NCBI RefSeq assembly: GCF_028285715.1
Contig: NZ_JANQOO010000021.1
Location: 62,001-126,000, forward strand
Direction: 5' to 3'
Source: Ulvibacterium sp.
GTDB taxonomy: Bacteria; Bacteroidota; Bacteroidia; Flavobacteriales; Flavobacteriaceae
Length of the DNA: 64,000 nt
In this document: positions 27,490-35,799 of the stretch, in pieces
Position numbering within the stretch: position 1 is the first letter of the stretch
Layout of the letters: every line of letters begins with the position of its first letter
Program-made: the position numbers and the translations under genes
Notes under the pieces: model-generated
Databases searched by the model: none
What the model saw: the letters and a program-made list of their open reading frames with translations, nothing else
Told to the model about the DNA's origin: nothing

Positions 27490-28758
27490 TTAAACAGAAT
27501 ATTTGGGGTAACACATATAATATTTGGTCACCGTTTTTGCCAGGGTCCTCAAGTTGAGATGATCGGATGCCTTGGCCACATCCTGTAATTTTCCGTTCTT
27601 TCTTAAAATATTGATATTCTGTTGCCGTTGGTCATAGGCCCTATTTTCAATCTTCCCTGAAAAAACGAAGTAAGCGGTCTCCTTGTCGGAAAGTTGGTGT
27701 TCTGCCTTGAAACGATCAAAGTGCTTGTTCAATTTTTTTGAATCTATTTCCTTGTTCTTCAACTTTATGGTGAACAACCTTCTATTGATCAGCATTTGAC
27801 AAAGTTTGGAAAGCACAAAATCCCCATTGCCTTGCCATTCCTTTATTGCTGCCAGGACATCTACATCATCCAATTTTGAAAAGGATTCCAAAACGTCACG
27901 GTCAAAATTATCCTTGGTGATTTTTTGGTTAAGAAAGAAAAGTAATATTGGGCTGCATTCAACTTTTTTGTTTTCCCTAAGAAGTTCCTTGGCCCTTTTA
28001 AGGATACGGATCAATAATTGCTCGGCCACCAATCCTGTTTTATGAAGGTATACCTGCCAGTACATGAAACGACGGGCCATTAAGAATTTTTCTACGGAGT
28101 AAACCCCCTTTTCTTCCACTACCAATTCATTACCGGATACATTTAGCATAGTAATCAGTCGTTCCGCATTGATATTCCCTTCGGCTACACCCGTATAAAA
28201 ACTATCGCGCTTTAGATAGTCCATTCTGTCCATGTCCAATTGACTGGAAACTAGTTGGTTCAAGAATTTCTTAGGATATTTACCGGTAAAGATTTCCAAG
28301 GCGATCGCTAAACTTCCGTTAAACTTTTGATTTAGTTCCTCCATAAACAAAAGCGAAATATATTCATGCCCAATGCCGTTCACAATGCTGTTTTCCATGG
28401 CATGTGAAAACGGGCCGTGACCAATGTCATGCAACAAAATAGCACATAACAATCCGTCTTCCTCCTCTTTGGTAATTTCAACTCCCTTAAAACGAAGCAC
28501 TTGAATTGCCCGCTGTGTTAAATGCATGCTTCCCAAGGCATGATGAAATCGGGTATGGTGCGCCCCTGGATACACTAAATAGGAAAGCCCCATTTGGGAA
28601 ATTCTACGTAATCTCTGAAAATAGGGGTCTGCAATAAGATCAAAAATGAGTGCGTTGGGGATTCTAATAAATCCGTAAATTGGATCATTGAAGATTTTCA
28701 GCTTGTTGGATTTAGGCAAAATAGATGTCTGATTTGATAAGAATTCAAATTTAGACAA
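27490..28758 (-). CDS. HD-domain phosphohydrolase (dGTPase/SAMHD1-like)
   Basis: This 422-residue protein has the HD metal site: HHTRFHHALGS and LLHDIGHGPFSHAME, with a further Asp near SQLDMDRMDYLKRD. The start is TTG (28756-28758), with an in-frame TAG five codons upstream and no nearby ATG. The N-terminus SNKLKIFNDPIYGFI is typical of the family. It probably hydrolyses nucleoside triphosphates. It lies upstream of lpxD on the same strand, as in many Bacteroidota. Confidence 0.88.
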   Translation of the reverse strand: MSKFEFLSNQTSILPKSNKLKIFNDPIYGFIRIPNALIFDLIADPYFQRLRRISQMGLSYLVYPGAHHTRFHHALGSMHLTQRAIQVLRFKGVEITKEEEDGLLCAILLHDIGHGPFSHAMENSIVNGIGHEYISLLFMEELNQKFNGSLAIALEIFTGKYPKKFLNQLVSSQLDMDRMDYLKRDSFYTGVAEGNINAERLITMLNVSGNELVVEEKGVYSVEKFLMARRFMYWQVYLHKTGLVAEQLLIRILKRAKELLRENKKVECSPILLFFLNQKITKDNFDRDVLESFSKLDDVDVLAAIKEWQGNGDFVLSKLCQMLINRRLFTIKLKNKEIDSKKLNKHFDRFKAEHQLSDKETAYFVFSGKIENRAYDQRQQNINILRKNGKLQDVAKASDHLNLRTLAKTVTKYYMCYPKYSV

Positions 28759-28858
28759 TTGCGTTGAAACCTAATTCGAAACGTGGACTTATCCACGGGA
28801 AAAGGGAACGATAAATCCTAAATATCAGACGGGCCGGAATTAAAACTTGAGAACTAGA

Positions 28859-30403
28859 ATGAGCAAGATAACCATCTTATGGGTCGATGACGAAATTGAT
28901 CTATTGAAGCCCCATGTCCTTTTCCTGGAAAATAAGGATTACAGCGTAATAACCTGTAAAAGTGGGCAAGAAGCCCTGGAAGAATTGATGCGTTCCCGGG
29001 TGGACATCGTCTTTCTGGATGAAAATATGCCGGGCATTTCAGGATTGGACACCTTAAATGAAATTAAATCAATGGCCTCTTCCCTACCTGTGGTTATGAT
29101 CACTAAAAGTGAGGAGGAATCCATAATGGAAGAGGCCATAGGCTCCAAAATTGCGGATTATCTCATTAAACCAGTGAACCCAAATCAAATTCTACTGTCC
29201 TTAAAGAAGAATCTGGATCACTCCCGTTTGGTATCCGAGAAGACAACGGCCAACTATCAGCAAGAATTTCGAAAAATATCTATGGATCTGTCCATGGTAA
29301 ATTCCTGGGAAGAATGGGTGGACCTCTATAAAAGACTCATCTATTGGGAACTGCAGTTGGAGGAAATTGAGGACAGCGGTATGTTTGAGATTTTGGAATC
29401 GCAAAAAGTGGAAGCCAACAATCAATTTGGAAAATTTGTGGACAAAAACTATCTGGACTGGTTTACCTCTACAGACGGACCTGTAATGTCCCATACGCTC
29501 TTCAGAGAATGGGTTCAACCGAGAATCGTGGAGTCCCCCACTCTTTTGGTGGTAATAGACAATCTTAGGTATGACCAATGGTATGCCTTTGAGGATACGG
29601 TGACATCCTTCTACAAGAAAACCTCCGAAGCTGCCTATTTTAGCATTCTCCCTACGGCTACGCAGTATGCCCGAAATTCCATCTTCTCGGGCCTAACCCC
29701 TTTGGACATGGAAAGGAAATATTCCCATTGGTGGAAAAATGATACCGACGAAGGTGGGAAAAACCTATTTGAGGATAGATTTTTGGATGAGCAAATCAAA
29801 CGACTAGGGCTTAATTTAAAATGGGAGTATCACAAAATCAGTAGTCTAAAACAGGGCAAACAGCTCTCTCAAAATTTTAGGTCTCAAAAAGATAACGACC
29901 TTACCGTAATTGTCTACAATTTTGTGGACATGCTCTCACATGCCAAAACGGAAATGGAGGTCATTAAGGAATTAGCCTCCAATGATAAGGCTTACCGATC
30001 GTTGACCCAGAGTTGGTTCAAAAATTCCCCTTTATTGGAAATTATACAGCAAGCCCAAACGCTTGGCCTAAAATTGATCATTACCACGGATCACGGCACC
30101 ATTAACGTAAAGCACCCCTCCAAGGTTATCGGGGATAAGGAAACCAGCCTCAATCTTAGGTACAAGACCGGGAGGAGCCTTACCTATGAGGATAAGGATG
30201 TATTGGAAGCCCAAAATCCTGGAAAAATACACCTGCCTAGTATAAATATGAGCAGTTCCTATATTTTTGCCAAGAACGATCTCTTCTTTGCCTATCCCAA
30301 CAACTACAACCATTATGTTAGTTATTACCGAAATACCTATCAGCACGGTGGGGTTTCCTTAGAAGAAATGATCATCCCTTTTGTGGTTTTGGAACCAAAG
30401 TAA
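28859..30403 (+). CDS. porX: PorX: response regulator fused to alkaline-phosphatase/PglZ domain
   Basis: This 514-residue protein has an N-terminal receiver domain with acidic pocket VDDEID and phosphoacceptor Asp54 (VFLDENMPG). A helical linker and a C-terminal PglZ/alkaline-phosphatase-like domain (VVIDNLRYDQ, TDHGTI, QHGGVSLEEMI) follow. PorX with PorY regulates type IX secretion. The ATG at 28859 (MSKITILWVDDE) is preferred over a TTG 12 bases upstream. In flavobacterial genomes I know, tsaE usually follows directly. Here an 8.4-kb segment intervenes. Confidence 0.93.
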   Translation: MSKITILWVDDEIDLLKPHVLFLENKDYSVITCKSGQEALEELMRSRVDIVFLDENMPGISGLDTLNEIKSMASSLPVVMITKSEEESIMEEAIGSKIADYLIKPVNPNQILLSLKKNLDHSRLVSEKTTANYQQEFRKISMDLSMVNSWEEWVDLYKRLIYWELQLEEIEDSGMFEILESQKVEANNQFGKFVDKNYLDWFTSTDGPVMSHTLFREWVQPRIVESPTLLVVIDNLRYDQWYAFEDTVTSFYKKTSEAAYFSILPTATQYARNSIFSGLTPLDMERKYSHWWKNDTDEGGKNLFEDRFLDEQIKRLGLNLKWEYHKISSLKQGKQLSQNFRSQKDNDLTVIVYNFVDMLSHAKTEMEVIKELASNDKAYRSLTQSWFKNSPLLEIIQQAQTLGLKLIITTDHGTINVKHPSKVIGDKETSLNLRYKTGRSLTYEDKDVLEAQNPGKIHLPSINMSSSYIFAKNDLFFAYPNNYNHYVSYYRNTYQHGGVSLEEMIIPFVVLEPK

Positions 30404-30426
30404 TCCAAAGCTCTATTGGCAGTTTT

Positions 30427-32580
30427 TTATATTGAGTTCTGTTGGTGTTTAAAAAAATTAAAATAATGGGCCTTCTTACTTAAAAGGAATTCGGGTGAAC
30501 CTTCTTCTAGGACCTTACCTCTATGCAAAACTACTACTTTATCCACATTGACAATCGTACTTAGGCGATGCGCAATGATTATAACTGTCTTGCCCTGCCT
30601 CCTAAGGTTTTCTGTAGCACTTCGGACAAAACTTTCCGAAGAACTATCTAAAGAAGAAGTGGCCTCATCCAATATTAGAACTTCTGGATTTTTGTACAAA
30701 GCCCTAGCGATGGCAATTCGCTGTTTTTGCCCTCCCGATAATATGGCTCCATTTTCTCCTAAATAAGTATTGAATCCGTGGGGCAAACTTTCCACGAACT
30801 CCAAAATATTTAAGGATTTACATACCTCGTTTATACGTTCCATTTTAGGGGCAAACTCCCCTATAGCAATATTTTCAATTACATTTCCAGCAAAAAGATC
30901 AATCTTTTGTGGAACGACTGCTATCAAATTTCTTAAACTAGAGCGGTCAACATATTTTAAATCCAAATCTCCAATACTAATATTACCTTTTTGGATTGGA
31001 TAGATGTTCTGCAAGAGAGATGCCAAGGTAGACTTTCCAGATCCGCTTTCCCCAACTATAGCCGTAATTTTTTCTTTTGGGATGCTAAGATTAAAATCCT
31101 TAAAAATTTCTAATCTTGTCCCATACCTGAACGCGACATTCCTGAACTGGATATCTCCGATTATTTTCTTTTTAAGTACAATTTTATGTTCGCATTCCTC
31201 TCTCTCCAAATCCATAATTTCAAATAATCTATCTGCAGCAATTAGAGCGTTTTGAACTTCTCGATTAGCCTCAATTAAACCAGATATAGGGCCAGTGAAA
31301 TAAGCGATAATTGAATAGAAAGACATGAGCTCCCCAGGTGAAAGTTCCTTATCTATAACAAAACATGAACCACACCATAATAGTATTATGCTAAACAACC
31401 TGGAAATAAACCCAGCACTAGTTCCAGAGAATATACTATTTAAGGATGATTTGTATCCAGTTTTTAATAAATCAATAAAACGAGTTTCTATTTTTATTGT
31501 GGTCAAACCTTCCAAACCGAAGCGCTTAATGGTACCTATGGTATGTAATGATTCTACCAATTGACTTTCGAGCTCGGCCGAATTCTCCATTAACCTACGT
31601 TCTGTTCTTCTATTTAAATAATTGGTTAAAGCGTAAATGCATATATATAACGGAATTACACACATCATTATCAATGCAAGTTTCCAATAATAGGAAAACA
31701 TCAAAACAAAAGAAAAAATAACAATAAGTACATTAACAGTAAGGTCAAGGGAAACTCCATTTATAAATGTTCGTATCTTAACTGCATCATTGATTCTAGA
31801 AACAATTTCGCCAACCCTCATATGATCGAAAAATTGCTGAGGTAATTCCATAAGATGTTTATAATAACCCATAATTAAACGCAAATCAATTAGTTGACCG
31901 GACTTCACTAAGAATACATTCTTTAAATAACCTATGTTTATTTGAATCAGCAATAGTATTAACATAACTATGCTTAAGAGATTTAATAATTTGGTATTAC
32001 TGCCAACCAAAACAAAATCTGTTACCTTCTGTATGTAAATGGCAGATGAAAACCCTAATAACGTATAGACAATAGCTCCCACAAAGGCTTGCAGCAAAAC
32101 AAAGCGATGAGGTTTTAACAATACCCAAAATCGTTTGTATACCGAAATTTTTTCATTCCCCATGGAAAAGTCCTTTTTGGGTAAAAGCAAGACAAGCACA
32201 CCAGTCCATTCTTTTCTGAATTCTTCATGTGTCTTTTTACACATTGTACCATAGTTAGGGTCCATAATGCTTATGTAAGTTCTTGTCACTTTGTAAATAA
32301 CAACGTAGTGATATAAAGTTTTTTTTATTAGCATATGGGCTATTGCGGGTTTTGGAATTTCAAAAAGACTATTAAACTCACCACGTACCCCTTTACCTTC
32401 AAAGCCAATTTTCCGAGCAGCCTCAAGTAATCCAAACACGTTTGTCCCTCTTTTATCAGTACAGGCGAATTGACGTATTTTTACATAGGGGAGTTGTAAA
32501 TGGTAGTGTGCAGCAATCGAAGCCAAACAGGCGGCTCCGCAATCAGTGATGTCATGCTGTTTAATTGTAATCTTAGCCAT
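30427..32580 (-). CDS. Peptidase-containing ABC transporter (C39, PCAT)
   Basis: This 717-residue exporter cleaves double-glycine leaders and exports the peptide. The C39 peptidase domain (1-130) has Cys14 (DITDCGAACL), His91 (LYHYVVIYKV) and Asp107 (SIMDPNYG). Six membrane helices span about 155-450. The ATPase domain has Walker A VGESGSGKSTL, signature LSGGQKQRIAIARAL and Walker B VLILDEATSSLD. It is the last gene of the minus-strand peptide island. The natural substrate is probably the 69-residue GG-leader peptide at 33981-34190. AT-rich compared with porX. Confidence 0.94.
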   Translation of the reverse strand: MAKITIKQHDITDCGAACLASIAAHYHLQLPYVKIRQFACTDKRGTNVFGLLEAARKIGFEGKGVRGEFNSLFEIPKPAIAHMLIKKTLYHYVVIYKVTRTYISIMDPNYGTMCKKTHEEFRKEWTGVLVLLLPKKDFSMGNEKISVYKRFWVLLKPHRFVLLQAFVGAIVYTLLGFSSAIYIQKVTDFVLVGSNTKLLNLLSIVMLILLLIQINIGYLKNVFLVKSGQLIDLRLIMGYYKHLMELPQQFFDHMRVGEIVSRINDAVKIRTFINGVSLDLTVNVLIVIFSFVLMFSYYWKLALIMMCVIPLYICIYALTNYLNRRTERRLMENSAELESQLVESLHTIGTIKRFGLEGLTTIKIETRFIDLLKTGYKSSLNSIFSGTSAGFISRLFSIILLWCGSCFVIDKELSPGELMSFYSIIAYFTGPISGLIEANREVQNALIAADRLFEIMDLEREECEHKIVLKKKIIGDIQFRNVAFRYGTRLEIFKDFNLSIPKEKITAIVGESGSGKSTLASLLQNIYPIQKGNISIGDLDLKYVDRSSLRNLIAVVPQKIDLFAGNVIENIAIGEFAPKMERINEVCKSLNILEFVESLPHGFNTYLGENGAILSGGQKQRIAIARALYKNPEVLILDEATSSLDSSSESFVRSATENLRRQGKTVIIIAHRLSTIVNVDKVVVLHRGKVLEEGSPEFLLSKKAHYFNFFKHQQNSI

Positions 32581-32747
32581 AATTTTGTGTTAATAGCAGT
32601 AACAATAGAAGGGCAACCGCAAAAATCTATAGTACTTATGGAAACAAATATCGTTTTGTTGTAGGAAATCGGAATTAATACCTGGTAAGGAAAGTGCTAA
32701 AGAAGTTTATTTACCATATCAAAGAGATTTGAATGGGCAGTTACAAA

Positions 32748-33836
32748 TTAAAACACCCCTTCTGAATCTACCCTTTTAATAAGGGAAAGTGTTAACTTAT
32801 ATTGCTCATAAAGCTTTCTTTCGTCCACTAGTTTAATGTTATCCCGAAAACCATGAATGGTCCCAATAGGCATTAAGAGTGCGCTTCCTATATAATCCCC
32901 GGTATCCAAAACATCGCAAGAAGAAAAATTGATGATTTCATTTTGTCTTTTCTTGGCAGAATAGCTTCTCTGCGGCAAAAATGCTCCTGTTAGATTAAAT
33001 TGGAAACTGCGACCAAAATCCTTCAAGAAACTTGTCTTTTTAAAAGCAGCATAATCACTACTTCCTAGAAAAGGTATTTTCCCCTTACCTAATTCAATAT
33101 TAAGATCTTCGGCAATTTCTAACGAAAGTTTGGTCAATTCCCTATTGCCGACATTAGTAGTAACACAATTGGCCTTATTTTTTACCCCTACCATATCGAT
33201 ATTGATTACATATAAAATCTTGTTGGCTATACTATCCGAGAGCCTTGCAACATGTGACCTTGAACCTCTAAGTCCAGTTTCCTCGGAACCCACCAATAGT
33301 ATTCTATAGGTAAGCTCTAAATCCGACTGAAAAAGTTCTTTTGCCAGTTCCAAGGATACTGCCACTCCAGTGGCATTGTCAATTGCTCCATCCGAAAGAA
33401 AAGCCCAAGACAATAAAGGGTCTAAAAAACCGTCCAAAAGCAGACTTATCATTGTAAATGGGTTGATGTCCGTCTTATCGTAATGTGAAACTATATATAC
33501 TATACTATCTGTTCTTCCTTTTACTTCAATAAGAATATTTTTCTGAAAACTTAACCAATCTATACTTTCTTTAACCGTATTTTCGACAAGTCCAAAGTCA
33601 TCTATTCGCTCCAAAATAGCTTTGCCCCTTCTAATATTACCCCCGGATTGCACCAATTTTTCTACAGTCTTGTTCAATGATTTTACTGTCCTTTTTTCTT
33701 GGAATGACCAAAGGTTTTCAACTGATGGGTCATCAAGGGATGATGGCACTAATTTTTTTGAACATGAACCTAAAACAAAAAAAGAGACCAACAGGATGAG
33801 AAGCACTAAAACCCTTAGCATAAAATTGATAATCAT
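32748..33836 (-). CDS. M28-family lipoprotein metallopeptidase
   Basis: This 362-residue protein has a lipobox (LGSC, Cys25). The M28 zinc ligands are visible: His118 (SHYD), Asp153 (AIDNATG), Glu185/186 (GSEETGLRGS), Asp214 (NIDMVG) and a late His (TIHG). It is predicted to be an aminopeptidase anchored in the envelope. It lies between the precursor peptide gene and the exporter, so it may trim the exported peptide further or degrade it for self-protection. Either role is inference. ATG 33836 or 33821 are possible starts. Confidence 0.85.
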   Translation of the reverse strand: MIINFMLRVLVLLILLVSFFVLGSCSKKLVPSSLDDPSVENLWSFQEKRTVKSLNKTVEKLVQSGGNIRRGKAILERIDDFGLVENTVKESIDWLSFQKNILIEVKGRTDSIVYIVSHYDKTDINPFTMISLLLDGFLDPLLSWAFLSDGAIDNATGVAVSLELAKELFQSDLELTYRILLVGSEETGLRGSRSHVARLSDSIANKILYVINIDMVGVKNKANCVTTNVGNRELTKLSLEIAEDLNIELGKGKIPFLGSSDYAAFKKTSFLKDFGRSFQFNLTGAFLPQRSYSAKKRQNEIINFSSCDVLDTGDYIGSALLMPIGTIHGFRDNIKLVDERKLYEQYKLTLSLIKRVDSEGVF

Positions 33837-33980
33837 GAAAATAAAAATTGATAATACCTTTTAATTAATAAAATCAAGTTTAGTAGGAAATGACTTTTAA
33901 GATAGTTCTAAACCAATTAAAACAAATGAACATTGCTAACTTTCATTAACAATGTCATAGATGTGATGATAAAGTATTGT

Positions 33981-34190
33981 CTAATATAGTCCAACTAAAT
34001 AATCTGAACTGCTACCTCCTCCACCAGGTCGTTGATCTGCTCTATCTTTCCTTTGTTTTCTTTGAATTGCCAAGCCAACTCCTGCAAGTATTGAAACGGC
34101 TATAAAGGTTCCCAAAAACCCACCCCCGTTTAATTCATCAATTTCCATTCTGCTTAATTCAGTAGTCCCATAAATTTCCAACTCTTTCAT
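33981..34190 (-). CDS. Double-glycine-leader peptide, bacteriocin-like precursor
   Basis: This 69-residue precursor has leader residues 1-23 that fit the consensus LSxxELxxIxGG exactly in register: L12 S13, E16 I17, L20, N21 G22 G23. The predicted 46-residue core starts GFLGTFIAVSILAGVGLAI (a membrane-active-looking helix). Basic QRKQRKDRADQR follows, then a tail with Gly4 Ser3 and DYLVGLY. There is no cysteine, so it is neither a lanthipeptide nor an S-glycocin. It lies upstream of the M28 and PCAT genes and downstream of a GT2 gene. Bacteriocin activity is inferred. A signalling peptide is the alternative. Confidence 0.75.
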   Translation of the reverse strand: MKELEIYGTTELSRMEIDELNGGGFLGTFIAVSILAGVGLAIQRKQRKDRADQRPGGGGSSSDYLVGLY

Positions 34191-34318
34191 AATTCTTAAT
34201 TTTTAGGTTAAACAATATTTAAAAAACCAGAACTCAATTAGTCCAATAATTTTTTATCAATGCAATGTAAAGGTATCCACTGCACTAACCTTGCAGGAAA
34301 ACAAAAACTACTAATAAT

Positions 34319-35395
34319 TTAGATCTTTGATGTTCTAGAATCCTTTAGACGATGATAAATTCTAGACAAGTTCATTAAAAGTTTCAGCGGAATAAGAGTA
34401 TTCTTTACCCAAAAGAGATATTTAATATTTCTATAGTATTCCCTTTTTAATTGCAATTCGTCTGTACCCAATGTTTTTAAGAATATAAGTACTGAATTAA
34501 AGGCTAAACGTCCCATTAAATCAGATTTTCTAAAGGAGAAAAGTTTACTCCTAAAAATCAAATCCTTTCTTTCACTTAGTGGCAATAAAAAATACATCTT
34601 GAAACATCTGCTCAGGCCAAAAACCAAAAAACGGATGACTAACGCAGCTTGATACTTTTCTAAAACATCTTCACCTTCCAAAAAATCTTTGAGTAGGTCG
34701 TAGGTTTTCAACAAGTCAAGTATTTTTTTTTTCGAAAAGGATCGTGTTATCGCGTTTTGGTTGTTTCTGTTGTAAACATAAAAGACCTCAGGCAAAACTT
34801 TGATTTTTCTAGAATAATAAATGGCCTTTGAGGTGAATAGAATATCTTCAAAGTAGACTTTTTCTGGAAATTCTAGATTATTCATCAACAAAAAATCACG
34901 GGAAAAAACATATATAAAAGGCATGCTTCGAAATCCTTTGCGCAAAAACAGAAAGTGAATAAATATGTCTTCTGTACTGGCTATTCTTTTAGGAAGTTGT
35001 ACGTTTTGTTCATTTTCACTTTCAGAATAATGCTCGATATATCCAAATAGTATTAAATCAATACCGGGTTCTCGTTTCAGAATTGATACTAGCTCAAAAA
35101 TGGAATTTGAATTGAGCCAATCATCGGCATCTACAAACCAAATATAATTTCCGGCAGCTTTCCTTATTCCTAAATTCCGAGAAGCACCAACAAGACTGTT
35201 TTGTGCATTCCTAAAAACTCTAACCCGATCATCACTTTTTTGGAATTTTTCGATTATTTGATAGGAGTTATCAGTGGAACAGTCGTCTATTACAATAACT
35301 TCCAGATTCTTATAGGATTGTTTCAATATTGAGGTCAAACACAAACCCAAATATTCCGCAGCATTATATACAGGTATGACAAAACTTATTAGCAT
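34319..35395 (-). CDS. GT2-family glycosyltransferase
   Basis: This 358-residue protein has an N-terminal GT-A domain (ISFVIPVYNAAEYL, VIDDCSTDNS) with a DxD-type motif VDADDW at about 92-97. The C-terminal half (about 215-358) is basic and rich in aromatic residues. It lies 128 bp before the precursor peptide gene, within the same-strand island. Glycocin loci pair a GG peptide, a C39 exporter and a GT2 enzyme, so peptide O-glycosylation is possible. A cell-surface glycan role is equally compatible with the sequence. Confidence 0.85.
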   Translation of the reverse strand: MLISFVIPVYNAAEYLGLCLTSILKQSYKNLEVIVIDDCSTDNSYQIIEKFQKSDDRVRVFRNAQNSLVGASRNLGIRKAAGNYIWFVDADDWLNSNSIFELVSILKREPGIDLILFGYIEHYSESENEQNVQLPKRIASTEDIFIHFLFLRKGFRSMPFIYVFSRDFLLMNNLEFPEKVYFEDILFTSKAIYYSRKIKVLPEVFYVYNRNNQNAITRSFSKKKILDLLKTYDLLKDFLEGEDVLEKYQAALVIRFLVFGLSRCFKMYFLLPLSERKDLIFRSKLFSFRKSDLMGRLAFNSVLIFLKTLGTDELQLKREYYRNIKYLFWVKNTLIPLKLLMNLSRIYHRLKDSRTSKI

Positions 35396-35529
35396 GATAC
35401 TTTTGTACTACGTATGCAGTTCGCAAAAACAAAGTTCAATAGGTTAGGTGTTAGATAGCATGTTATCAATCAAGCTAGAATCCCAATTAGATAATTTGAT
35501 GAAATAATTTTTTCAGTCTCAGTCAGTAA

Positions 35530-35799
35530 CTACCTAGATATTTTAGTAATTTCATTATTACTAATAACGGCTATAGAAATATTCACTTTCAATTGAAAAT
35601 CTTCATGGTAATAATAGGTTTTTCTTCCCCTATCGTAAAAAATAGAAGCATTTAGATCTCTCAACTGTTCAATTAAATTGTAAACAGAGCGTTCACTTAT
35701 ACTTAAGTTTTTGGCCAGTTCCGAGGGTGTACCTGTACATTCACATTTAATTAATTCATGTGTTTTCTGCAGACGCTGGAGATTCTTTATTGTTTTCAT
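35530..35799 (-). CDS. Small HTH protein coupled to the HlyD adaptor
   Basis: This 89-residue protein has an N-terminal winged-helix-like HTH (GTPSELAKNLSISERSVYNLIEQL, about 23-47) of the HTH_11/DeoR N-terminal kind. A basic wing (YDRGRKTYYYH) and a short tail follow, with no ligand-binding domain. Its ATG overlaps the HlyD stop (ATGA), so the two are translated together. It is the likely local regulator of the peptide island. Target unknown. Confidence 0.75.
   Translation of the reverse strand: MKTIKNLQRLQKTHELIKCECTGTPSELAKNLSISERSVYNLIEQLRDLNASIFYDRGRKTYYYHEDFQLKVNISIAVISNNEITKISR

Noticed and set aside
28782-28797. 6-bp hairpin with CTTA loop before porX
   Set aside because: Short, without T-run, and not at an operon end. 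Expected by chance.
33928-33960. 6-bp inverted repeat after the precursor gene as a terminator
   Set aside because: Weak stem and no U-run on the minus strand. The M28 gene follows and is probably co-transcribed.
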